This document shows positions 10,668-22,500 of a stretch of DNA of 64,000 nucleotides, one piece after another. Origin of the DNA: Nematostella vectensis (Eukaryota > Cnidaria > Anthozoa > Actiniaria > Edwardsiidae). The stretch covers positions 12,593,665-12,657,664 of the forward strand of contig NC_064048.1 in assembly GCF_932526225.1 (NCBI RefSeq), given 5' to 3'. How positions within the stretch are numbered: position 1 is the stretch's first letter; each line of letters starts with the position of its first letter. A model generated the notes under the pieces. It did no database searches. It had not been told where the DNA came from and was given only the letters and a program-made list of their open reading frames with translations. The translations under genes and the position numbers were made by a program.

Positions 10668-13600
10668 ATGTCTACTGGGCATGCGAGCGCTTGGGCCTCT
10701 CCTAGGATCTCAGATCATGACAGAAACTATAACGAAGAAATATTATCACCGAGCACGAAGATTACAAAACGACGCAAGAGAAAAATCAAGCGTTTAAGAC
10801 ATCCCACGGAGTCGTATCTATTCCTAAAATTTATCCAATTTCTTACCGTGTTTGTACTCAATATTGCGTTATTTTCTTTATGTGTTGGCTTCTGTGTCTC
10901 TCTTCTACCGATTGTCCTTTTAGTGAGGAAACTTGTCGGCTCGTGCTGCGTAAAGTTGAGCAGTCGGAGCGGCAATCTTCGAGCAGTGAATTCCCTAGAC
11001 GCACTCTGGCTACTGCCATGCTCAAAAGTAAACAATGTAGCGGTGACAAGTATTTTCTTTCTAGTAGAAGGACAGATCACCCAAGAAGAAATTCGAGATT
11101 TTATTGATGAAAATTGGTTGTATTATTGCAACACCAAGAAAAACTTCAGGTTCCCAAAGCTACGAGAATTCGCTGTGAAGATTTGTTCGGGCTTCGCCTG
11201 GAAACCAATAGCTAATTTCCAAACGCGAAACTTTATCTTAACTTCAACAGACGACAACAAATTATTTCAGGATTATTTTAATGATATTGAAAACAGTGAT
11301 TATTTAAGACCAGAGGATGCTGAAAATGGCAAACAATTTTTATGGAGAATTGTATTATTTCCGAATTTCTCCGATTCCGAAGATACTGGTTTCCTGCTGG
11401 AAATGCACCGAAGTTTAGCAGACGTGTTCCCGCTCTCAAGACTCGCTCTGAGTTCCCTGGGCTACAAGACAGTGTACTTGCGGGATCGCTGTTATCCCGT
11501 ACAACAAGCCTGTTTAGGTCTGAGCACGGCTTTTGCCGGCCCTCTGATGGTGGTCAAGCGAATGTTGCTTCCCCGACCAAAGTGTTTACTCGACGAGCAA
11601 ATGTCTGAAGGGAATTGCGGTGAAAAAACAGTGCTATGGTCTGAGGCGATTGATTTTCGATCCATAAAGAAAATTAAGGATATCACAAGGACGAAAGGTA
11701 AGTGCGGTAAAACTTAATTATTGATGCTGGTGTCGACTTTAACTCAACACATTACTGGGTCAAACACACAGAGTAATATAGGAGGTATAAGTTTGTGTAA
11801 TATTTGCCATGTATCACGACATTTTATCGCTCGTCCATCATTGAAATGTTCATAATATTGGAATAAATCTCGGTGTTTGTCAAGTTAGTGCGAATCCTAA
11901 ACCAGCGATAATAAATTTTATAGCTCTATTGTTATTTGCAATAACCTTGGAATTTTGTATTCAAATTCACAGTCGAGTATTACAAGAAAAAATATTTTTA
12001 ATGTTCCCCGGAAAACTGGTGAAAATCGGGTTCCATTATCTTAATTTTAAATTGGAATAAATATAGCTGTAAGATAATTAAAACTTGTGTAGGCTGTACT
12101 TATGCAAAAAGTCCTATAATTTTGTAGTTAATCATCAAATCGTCGTAAATTATTTAGAATAACCTTACACTAACGTTAGGCCCTGCATTCAAATGGTCTC
12201 CTTGTTGCATTCAATTGGCTTCCCCGCCACATGCATTCAAATGGCTTCCCATTTTATTGTCCGCTTTAAAAAATAATATATATTTCCACTAAAAATCCCA
12301 CGATCAAACGCTTTTTGAAAAAAAAAACACCTCTTTGAAATGAAGTTTATTTTCCGTCTTCTTCGATAACAGGTTTGTTTAATGATTTTTTAACATCGAT
12401 TTTTTTAACAGTGAGTTAGTGTTATTTTCATGGAAGCCTTTGACGATAATAAAAATAAAAAGTCGAAAAGAGGTGCCCCTCAGAGTATTCAAATTTTCTC
12501 ATGGAAGGGTAACATACACTTAGTCTTAACGGAATTCCACTTGGTGTCATCGACGTGACTGAAATATTTTCCCCAACTGCTGCGATATTTCAGCTTTATG
12601 ATGCTAAGCGGTATCTCCTGGTTAATATATGACTTTGAGATTTATTAATATTATCTCAAGGAAATTAAATTTCTAAATCATCTTTGCCCTATTTCGTCCA
12701 ATTTGCAGGGCATCCTAAAATTTCAATATAAAATCACAAGCTATTAATCTATAGCCCAGGATAAATTCTCATTGTGAATTTAGCGTTTCCCCTTTAATAC
12801 TCGAAGGAGTCCAATCTTGCTTGATAAGATCACTTCTGTCGGAGTTTATTCTCTGGTAAAGTGTGGGATTATAGATTGCTAAAGCACGTTTTACAAATAT
12901 TTTAAACATTTTATTAGTTTTTATTGTGAAAACTTAATAACTAATATGTTTCGTTTCAAAAAATATATACACAATATCGATTAACTATCTACCCCTTAAC
13001 TGTCTCATAGCATCCAATTAACCTTTTCGTCCAAAGCGCAAAAGACGCGTCTTTGTACTCTTATTATGTATTTTGAAGCACACCATTGTTTTGCAACTAC
13101 ACTTTATATTGGGATTTTTTTGTGATTTTATTTCAACCAAGTGATTCTGCACAGGTAGCCCACAGAGCTTCTGTCGGCCGTAAAATGTCAAGTGAGATAT
13201 TGATCTTTGTTTGGCCTTTTCTTTTTGATGAGACATTATTCGCGGGAATTTAATCTGCAATATGAACCTTTAATTAAAACTTCCATTACCAGGCCTTGGC
13301 TTTATTTTGAGTAAGAGGATGAATTTTCCACCCATAAAATTATCTTTTTAGCCTATCTGTCTATATTATATTCTCTACATCTGTCTGTTCGTCTGCTTCC
13401 TTTAAATGTATCAAATTGCTTCCAACTCACGAAATCCAGTTCTTTCGTTTGATTCCCTTAGCTTGTAGAAGACAGCAGGGTTTATAAGAAGGGGGTAATC
13501 AGGGGTTATAAGAGTTTTATAAGATTTATAAGGATGAAACCAGCGTTTATAGGGGGAGGGGGGGGGTAGGGTTTATAACGGAGGGAGGGAAAGAAAGAAA

Positions 13601-16102
13601 GCCAAAATAGCTTGTTTTTAAAAAAATATCCTTTTATTTATTGGTTTTGTTACTTGCCTTGGGAAAGCATGCATATGTTTTCTTTATATATATATAGAAA
13701 ATATTTCGGTGTGAAATACAACCTTCAGGGAAAATGTTTCAACCAATTTGCAGGCTTCAATAATGGCCCGTACCCAGGATTGTTCTTGGGGGGGGTGCGA
13801 AATCCGAAAAAATTGACCCAATTTTTTCCCGGGGGGGGGGGGGGGAGGTATGAGATTTCCAACCCCGAAAAAACATAAAGTAATTTTTTATACCATTGTA
13901 GGTTCGAATGCACCCCCTCCCCCCCCTCCCCCCCCCTCCCCCCCCCTCCCCCCCGGGTACAAGCTTGCAATATTTCGATCGCCGTCTCCTTCATTTTGCA
14001 AGTTGTTTTGTTGTTGTTGTTGTTGTTGTTAGTTGATATTTCTTACTGGTTTTCCAAACGGAACGTTGTCTGTGAACTGACGCCCTTGATTTGATTGAAT
14101 TCTTTCTTTGCGGTTTCTTTGATGAATTGTGGGAAGGAAATAGACATAATAGAAATCTAAATTACCCAGTCTTATTCTAAATTGGTAAACATTGTTGGAG
14201 ATATACCGCGCCATTTGCATTATTTATATATCAACGTCCGGTTAAACGAAAAAAAAGAATTGATTGTTGATCTGAAAAATCTAAATTTGTCGCAAGTTTA
14301 CTTGATGCACGTTACGTACTTTTGGATAAAAAAATGCGTTATAAATATTTTTATGGTTTGTGTTTTACAACTTTTTTCAAATTGTCTTATATATCATATT
14401 GTCTTATATCTTTTTTCACTTTCGAAGGGCAAAACTAGGCGGATAACTATTGTTTATTATATGGCTAAGATAGTACGCTGTGATTAGCTGATTAAGCGAG
14501 CGAGATTTCCCCATCATCACCGGGGCGCTTGCATCAGTCGCGTAACTGTAAAATCATAACAATCGAGGTGCCTCTGTGTTATCCGTAGATTTTACCCTAC
14601 TGCGATAGTCGCCTCTGTGTTACCTGTAGACTCAACCCCCAGCCAACTGCAAGTTTGAGTATTTTGAGAACTGTTATCATTATTGCTAGATGCTAAAAAC
14701 GCTTCTCAAACACTCCATCAATCAACCCGCAAATCATTTTTTTTTTATTTAATTGAACGCAGTCTGTACCCTCTGATTCGTAAACGATTTAAAGTGAAAT
14801 GGGTTGGGTGGAAGCCATCAAAAAGTAGACCCATGAAACCCCATTAAAGGCCAATTAAAGCTTTTGATGGCGAAAGCCAAAACGTAAACTTTGCGGCTGA
14901 GGAGTTACCTCGCCGATTACTTAAAATCGAAAGATGGTTACGTCTATAGGGGTATATTTTAGTTTTCGGGCATTCACACGGTATTTGTGTTGTTTTCTCA
15001 GTGGACATTGTTCTCATGTCCTGCCTGGCCGGCGCATTGCGGTCCTTTCTGTACAAATGCGGCGATGAGGTCCCCGCTGACGTGCGCGCATGCGTGCAAA
15101 CAGACATTCGAGCCCAGCATTCCAAGCTTAAACTGGACAGCAAGTTCTCCGCCATGTTCGTAGATCTTCCTTCAGGCACAGAGGGTAAGCCAGCGCCTCT
15201 ATGCTCACCTCACCTCACCTCACCTCACCTCACCTCACCTCACCTCACCTCACCTCACCTCACCTCACCCTATTTGATTGCCAACTATTCCCTCAAATCG
15301 GATCATTACGTGCCTCGTGTCCAGGTGCTGTTCCCCGCTTGTGGGAGACACGTCGTCGCATGGACACCTTCTCATCCGTCATCGAGCGCCACGCCCTCCA
15401 TGCCTTCTTGAAGTTCGTCCTTCTTATCCTCCCGATATCCTTTGCTCGGCGCTTTGTGGATTATACCGCTGGGAAGTCTTCGTGCACTGTGACGTATATC
15501 GCGGGTCCAAATACACCTGTATATTTGAACGGCAAGATGGCGAAGCTGATGACCATTTTGTCGCCGCGAATAACAGGACAAGGTATGGGACCGCTAAGAC
15601 TGGACGCTAGCAAACCTATGAGCTATCCATACAGGGACGCGTCTAGACTGGACGCTAGCAAACCTATGAGCTATCCATACAGGGACGCGTCTAGGGAAAA
15701 ACGCAGAGTGGGGTCCTGAGTTGTAATGCACTGACCACGGATCAGCCCAAAACGGCATCCTTGATCTGATAATAGGTCACTAAATCCATCTAGAAACTTC
15801 TATCCAAATACACACAGAAAATAATTTTATTTTATCATAGTTTTATTTAAACTACTAAACTTATTTAGTTTTTTTTTTTCGTAGGGTTGTCACTATCACT
15901 CGTGACCCACGCTAACCAGGTTCGTCTCGGGATAGTAGCACACCAACGGTTGCCATGCGACCCGAAAATACTGCTGAATGATTTCCAACGAGAGATCGAC
16001 GAACTTCACAAGCATTTATCTAACCGGACCCTCCCCTCCCATCTAAGGGTGCGTGCGCGGCAGCAGGTTCAAATAGACGAGAGAGGCGAAGAACAGGTTT
16101 GA
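10668..16102 (+). CDS. WSD-like O-acyltransferase (wax ester synthase/DGAT family), membrane-anchored
   Basis: Four exons join in phase: 10668-11697, 15002-15184, 15325-15582 and 15885-16102 (TGA), giving about 562 aa. All introns interrupt a glycine or valine codon in phase 1, and the donors are GTAAGT-like. The N-terminus is basic and is followed by a long hydrophobic segment (about 50-90), then the acyltransferase fold. The usual HHxxxDG motif is present as HRSLADV (247-253), so the second, catalytic-type His is Arg. The WSD C-terminal domain is recognisable: VDIVLMSCLAGALRSFL, KFSAMFVDLPSGTEG, TYIAGPNTPVYLNG and ITGQGLSLSLVTHANQVRLG. The family esterifies fatty alcohol or diacylglycerol with acyl-CoA at the ER. 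Given the altered motif, activity and substrate are uncertain. The start is the first ATG of the open frame; an upstream 5' UTR exon is possible. Confidence 0.9.
11698..15001 (+). other. Intron 1 of the WSD-like gene
   Basis: 3.3 kb, AT-rich. It has a GTAAGT donor at 11698 and a TTTTCTCAG acceptor ending at 15001. It includes three short 'tgcattcaaatgg' repeats (12183-12245), G and C runs around a degenerate dispersed repeat (13740-13955), and a TTG microsatellite (14010-14030). No coding exon was found in it. Confidence 0.7.
15206..15268 (+). repeat. CACCT pentanucleotide microsatellite
   Basis: About 12 perfect CACCT units in the short intron between WSD-like exons 2 and 3, just after the donor. 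Confidence 0.95.
15597..15692 (+). repeat. 48-bp perfect tandem duplication
   Basis: 'agactggacgctagcaaacc' plus 28 further bases occurs twice without change, 14 nt into the intron after exon 3 of the WSD-like gene. The identity suggests a recent duplication. Confidence 0.9.
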
Positions 16103-19100
16103 CGAGTTACAAACATGTTTATGACCGGATAATCTTGCTACAATCAAACCAACTAAGAATACGACAGCCCAGATCAACGAGAGGGAGACAGGTTTTTCTT
16201 AGAAAAAAACTATATGACAAGGATTGCTAAAAAATAAAAAAGAATCGCTGAAGGATTTGTTAACCAAAAAGAATACGTGTGTACGCCTATTCCAAATAAG
16301 GATGAATGCGTAACCCGCAGTGCTTCGTGGGTATCATATAAACAAATAAATTAGCATGAATAAAAAAGGCTCGCTTAGGAAAGCTGAAGCATTCTTCAGA
16401 GACAACTTACCCACGAAGTACAACGTGTTACTATTCTTTTAGTGCAACCTTTTCAGGAAAAGGTGTACACGCTTTTAAGAGTTTTGCGGTTTTAAAAGTG
16501 AGGACAGAAATGTTCCAAAGGGGACAAAAGGCGTTATGCAAATATAGTGATTTTGATTATATGATAATAAATATTAATATAAATTAGTAAGTTATGAACG
16601 TAGAAAGGTATATTAGAGATATATTTATAATTTGTCTAGCTATAAAATAGGCAGGCATTAAGTGACAAATGATTGGATAATTATTGATAAGGTTAATTAT
16701 TACAAGGAAATTATTATTGTTTATAACTTGTACAGAATATGGTTTACTACTTCCAAAGAATTCATTTGTGGCCAGTCGATTTCTTCAATTTGTCTTTTTG
16801 TCAATTTGTGTATTTGTAAAAAAAAACAGACTATAGCTAGATTTAGCTATGGCTTTGAAAACAAAACTTTTTAAAACAATTCGCTTATTTGTGTAATCGT
16901 CCATTGTGTAATTTGTGTAGTAGTCCAGTGTGTAAATTGTGTAAGCGTCCAGGGTGTAAATTGTGTATTCGTCCAGTGTGTAAATTGTGTAAGCGTTCAG
17001 TGTGTAAATTGTGTAAGCGTCCAGTGTGTAAATTGTGTAAGCGTCCAGGGTGTAAATTGTGTAATCGTCCAGTGTGTAAATTGTGTAAGCGTCCAGTGTG
17101 TAAATTGTGTAAGCGTCCAGGGTGTAAATTGTGTAAGCGTCCAGGGTGTAAATTGTGTAAGCGTCCAGTGTGTAAATTGTGTAAGCGTTCAGTGTGTAAA
17201 TTGTGTGATCGTCCAGTGTGTAATTTGTGTAGTAGTCCAGTGTGTAAATTGTGTAAGCGTCCAGGGTGTAAATTGTGTAAGCGTCCAGTGTGTAAATTGT
17301 GTAATCTTCCAGTGTGTAAATTGTGTAATAGTCCAGTGTGTAAATTGTGTAAGCGTTCAGTGTGTAATTTTGTAAGCGTTCAGTGTGTAAATTGTGTAAT
17401 CTTCCAGTGTGTAAATTGTGTAATCGTCCAGTGTGTAAATTGTGTAAGCCTTAAGTGTGTAAATTGTGTAATCGTCCAGTGTGTAAATTGTGTGATCGTC
17501 CAGTGTGTAAATTGTGTAAGCGTCTATTGTGTAAATTGTGTAAGCGTCCAATGTGTAAATTGTGTAAGCGTTCAATGTGTAAATTGTTTAAGCGTCCAGT
17601 GTGTAAATTGTGTAATGGTCCAGTGTGTAAATTGTGTAATCGTCCAGTGTGTAAATTGTGTAATGGTCCAGTGTGTAAATTGTGTAAGCGTCCAGTGTGT
17701 AAATTTTGTAATCGTCCAGTGTGTAAATTGTGTAAGCGTCTATTGTGTAAATTGTGTAAGCGTCTAGTGTGTAAATTTTGTAAGCGCTCAGTGTGTAAAT
17801 TGTGTAATCTTCCAGTGTGTAAATTGTGTAATCGTCCAGTGTGTAAATTGTGTAAGCCTTAAGTGTGTAAATTGTGTAATCGTCCAGTGTGTAAATTGTG
17901 TAAGCGTCTAGTGTGTAAATTGTGTAAGCGTTCAGTGTGTAAATTGTGTAATTGTCCAGTGTGTAAATTGTGTGATCGTCCAGTGTGTAAATTATGTAAG
18001 CGTTCAGTGTGTAAATTGTGTAATCGTCCAGTGTGTAAATTGTGTAATCTTCCAGTGTGTAAATTGTGTAAGCGTCTAGTGTGTAAATTTTATAAGCGTG
18101 TAACTATGGGAAACCAGTGACAATAATGCGTTGAGAATTACGCGTTTTGACTGGGTATTTAGTCTGCTTTATACGGCGAGGCATCTTGGGAGTACTGGTG
18201 TTTTATAGAGTTTTCAAACCTTTGAACTATTTATGAAGGGTGTATTTTTTCCAACGTGTATAAACACATGTACAAAATGCAGTAAGGTCGGCGATGACGT
18301 GTTCTTTCTTCTTTTGTTTGGTGGTCGTTTTTGTTGTGAAGCATCGACAACAACAAAGTGTCATTGGTAATTTGATACAACAGACGCCAAGTGTCTTTGT
18401 TAGCGGCCATGTTGTCCTCCTTTGTTAGCGGCCATGTTGTCCTCCGCGATCCGCATCCACCAGTTTAAGTTCATTTTTTACTTTTTACAGTTTCTTGTTA
18501 CAATACTGCTTTACTATCCATTTCTTGGCTGTTTTGGGAAAGCTATTGTGATAATTTCGAATGTCAAAGAGTTATTTTGAGATTTATCCTCGCCTAGACT
18601 GCAAAACCTGCCTCAACTCGATGCGAAAACGTTGTTGGTCAATAAAGTAGATGTAGATGCTACATTTTCATTTAGAAATCTCGAAATAATCTCGATTTGA
18701 TCATCTAAATTTCAGCACGTTTTTGGGTTTCGGACCGAATTTGCCCAACCGAAGCAGAGATACGACAAATTGCAACTTAAATGTTCGACAATCGCTATGG
18801 CAAATCGGTCCGTTTCTATTCGACCATATCATGCTTGTCTAATGTAGAATGATTTGTTCTATATACAATAAAGTGACGATACATATATTATGTAAATTTT
18901 CGACGATGACCTGGAGGTGTTAATGTGAATAAAAGATCTTGGAGATAAAAGACTCTGTCCAAACTTTTACTGATATGAGTGTTGAGGGAGCGAGAGGCAA
19001 AAGTTTCACAGAGGGGAGGGGAGGGGTATCTCTAGAGGTTGAGAATGTTATACAATCAGGGCATCCCCCAAGGGAAATATTGGGGATTCAGAAATGCACG

Positions 19101-19553
19101 GCCAAGTACAAATACATCGCAAAAAGGGTCAATTCTAAACATTATTGAACATGGTGTTCAACTAAACTTCTTCAACGGCAATGGTACGAGGGATATTAAT
19201 CCCTTTTTTAACTTAAATCACCCAAATCAAATAGACGTATTGCGTAGTTATGGTGACAGAGGGGATTGAAACTTGTTTAAAAGTGTTGGGGTGCTTCAGG
19301 TACAACAACGATTAGACACATTGATTGAATGCAGAAATTTAATTTGTTACATTGAAGATTGTTTTAGTTGTCGATTAACCCATGCTGGCCATATTATTCG
19401 TGATCGACATTCGCATCTTCAACACCATCACCGTCGTTATCATCATTATCATCGTTATCGTCATCATTATCATACAACAAAATCAGTTTCGCAGTCGCCA
19501 TCCTCATTGTCGTCGTGTTAATTATCATACTCATTTTAGTTATCTCACTATTT
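16103..19553. other. Intergenic region between two convergent genes
   Basis: Lies between the 3' ends of the WSD-like gene and the chondroitin-lyase-like gene. It has a possible polyadenylation signal AATAAA near 16360, the 24-bp array at 16895-18105, a direct repeat of about 25 bp (18397-18445) and a CAT/TAT microsatellite (19400-19480). No gene was recognised. Confidence 0.6.
16895..18105 (+). repeat. 24-bp minisatellite, about 50 copies
   Basis: The unit is 'gtgtgtaaattgtgtaagcg' plus 'tcca', with point variants. Because 24 is a multiple of 3, one + frame stays open for up to 292 codons as (VCKLCKRP)n, broken by single-base indels. No start, signal peptide or splice context makes a gene likely. 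Confidence 0.95.
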
Positions 19554-22500
19554 TCAACAATTGCTCTCGCTTGCAGCATCTCTATATTGTAGCTTTACCT
19601 CTGTGGTGAAACCATTTTTTAGATAAGAAAACGTGATCCTGCACCCGTTATTGCTAACGCTGACATACTTATCTTTGTCTTCGGCGTTTTCCTCTCTTAC
19701 CCAGACCTCTTCGACCTCACTCGACACAGGCTTGCTTAAATCGAGAGTGACTTTACTGTTATCGCTTTTGGCACAATACAGTAATCTTTCAGTAACTCCA
19801 CTGAGGTTTTTCGGATGAAGTGCCTTTGGGTCTTTGGGTTTTTGGCAGGCTGGTTTGGACTCCATTTCACCATCGTCGATAAGGTTGAATGCTGGTATGC
19901 TAACGGCGATGAACAGAGTCTGATCGCTTGTCCGTCTAGTTCCTTTGACGTCGCCTCGACCCTGACTATCACGACCAGATTTATGACTACCTTCCTTATT
20001 GACGCTATCATCATCTTTCTCCCAACCTTCGTTTTCTTGACCAGTGTCCTCGACTGAATCAAGCCCCTCACCGCGTTCCTCCACCATTATCATGCATTTG
20101 GATGAGGCCTTTGTTACCGGGCCTTCGATCTTCTTTCCGCCTTCAAACACAGCATACCCGTGTGTTATTACGCCAAAATTTGTTACCTTGACAACGTGGG
20201 CATGTGAGTTTTGCATCAGACATGACATCTTTTTAAAGTCGCCCTTATTAGCGGGAAGGCCATCCCTGTAAGCCACCAAAATTCCGTAAAGATATTTCCC
20301 GCGATCTCTTTTATGCTGCAGCCATGCGGTAGCGTACCGCCCTTTCGTATTCTTACAGCCATCATCAGCCTTTGACTTCTGGTCGCTGATGGACCAATGT
20401 AGATCATTACCGCCCTTTTTAAATATTTTGTACAGGTTGTTACGAGTATCCTGCAGCAAATTATTTCCTTCTTTCTTCTTTCTTCTGTCGCTCTTATCAC
20501 CAACTTCACCCAAGTCATGGCCTGTGTCTTCCATACCAGCATCTAGCATATTGTCAGATCTTTTACCTTTTGCTTTCTTGTCCCCTCTTTTCGTTTTAGG
20601 GTGGCCCTCATCAACAACTCTCAAGTCGTGCCTGACGCCATTGATTTCTATCTTATTAGCGGATCGGACAAGCTTGTCTTGGAATAATGTCGTCTGAGGG
20701 TAGAACGAATCTGGTAGATTCAATCCATTTATCCCCATCAGAGTTATATCACTTCCTACTGCAATTATCAAGTTATTCACAAAGAAATACGATTTTTTGA
20801 ATTTGAAATACACATTCTTTAAAGCTGCACGGTCATTATCGATTTCATACTTTGGGATTTCGAAGTCCATTCCAAATCCACCATTCCACGATTTCCTCTT
20901 TGTTCCACGCAAGCTCACACCACCCGCAAAGGCCTTCGGGTTATAGTACCTGTCGTCATCCGACTTGATATCTTCTAGCTTGAAATTAATAGTTGTCGCT
21001 CCGGGAACCCGGGTCCAGTCCCATCCATTCTTAACATCATATGACGCCAATGCTGATTCGCTGTTGGAAAGCTGAAGTGATCCGTAACTTCCAAAGATTC
21101 CGTACAAGTTCTGATTATTACTGGATTCCCAGTCCCATACGTATTTATTAAACCCTTTGACTGCCGCTGACCAGTCGTCCCGGCGGTGGATGGAAAGGGC
21201 CGCGAAGTTGAAGCTCCAATGTCCTGTTGGCGAAGGCTCGGCTCCGATGGCGTCCTTGAGCGAGCGCTTCCGGACTTCATCCATGATATCCAGCGAGCCA
21301 ATAGAATTCAAGTAGTAAATAGATGTGTACACCTCCCCTTTACCGAGGTACTCTTTCACGGAATCCTCCTGGAGGTCGTACAAGCGAAGAAACATTTCTG
21401 GGCCCTCAATGGACGAGCAGATGGCAGACGTGTCGTGCTCCACGATTCCTCCTTCTTGCAGGCTGTGTTTGCAGCTGATATAAGCGTAGGCGGGGACCAG
21501 TCTCGCGAGTTCTGCCTTGTGGTAATCGGGAAACCGCCCGCAGATACCGTTAGGAGTCGAATACTTTACCGCAGTCACCCGGATAGTCTCAAGTCCTTTC
21601 TTTAAATTCTCCTTCGCTTCTTGACACAGCGCAAACTGCGTCCCGTCAACGAGGTACTGCACCAACGCCGCGTTGTGATACGCATGCGTCACATAGGCGG
21701 ATCCATAAAAGGTCATGTGATGAAAACCGGTATAATCCGGTTTGACGACCCCACCTAGACCTTTGTTAACTCTGAGCACGATCTCGACCCAGGTTTTAAA
21801 CCCGTTCATATCCCGGACCTGCTCGGCCTCGGACTCATACGGTGCCATCAAAACGATCATCAGTCGATGTAGAAGAATTGTTCTCATTCTGTCCGCGGTC
21901 GTCCCGTCATACGCGGCACTCTCTTTCGTCTGATAAATCTCGTTAAAGTCAGCGTACCATTTTGCCGTCTCGATCCAGTGTTTAAACTTTTCCCTATGGT
22001 CCCTTTTGAATGCATTTCTCAGGAGAAATAACGCATTCAAAAATCCCGCTCCATCTTTGTTCATTTCGTGATCTAACGAGCCTAAGCCACTTCCGCGGTC
22101 CCAGCCCTGATCCTGGAGGTAATCGAACAAGGCAACAAGTCTTCGGAGTCGCTCCTGATTGAGGGCATCAATTGCGCTTTTGAGATCTTCGTTCGCTGAC
22201 CCTTCATTGCAATCTAACGTTTTGCCACTCAACTGCGTGTCAAGAAACTCCATCATAGCCTCGTTATCACCTAAAAAAATAGTATTTGAATAGAGCACTA
22301 ACAACACAAGACCTGATCAAATACGCTTCGCATGTGACTGACTTTACTTTACATGGTGACGCTAGAGCAACAAGTAATGCCATAATGAGCTCATGTTCGT
22401 ACATCAAGATCTGATTGATCAAATACGCTTCGCATGTGACCGACCGTTTAGATAGGGACTGCTCCACACCCTGTAGTGTGAGTTAGTTTGTAAGCACTGT

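Noticed and set aside
13740-13970. Proline- and glycine-rich short frames around G and C runs
   Set aside because: Homopolymer-rich dispersed-repeat debris in an intron of the WSD-like gene.
16889-18120. Three consecutive cysteine-rich open frames as a repeat protein gene
   Set aside because: They follow from a 24-bp tandem repeat; frames break at indels, with no signal peptide, splice pattern or unique coding flank.
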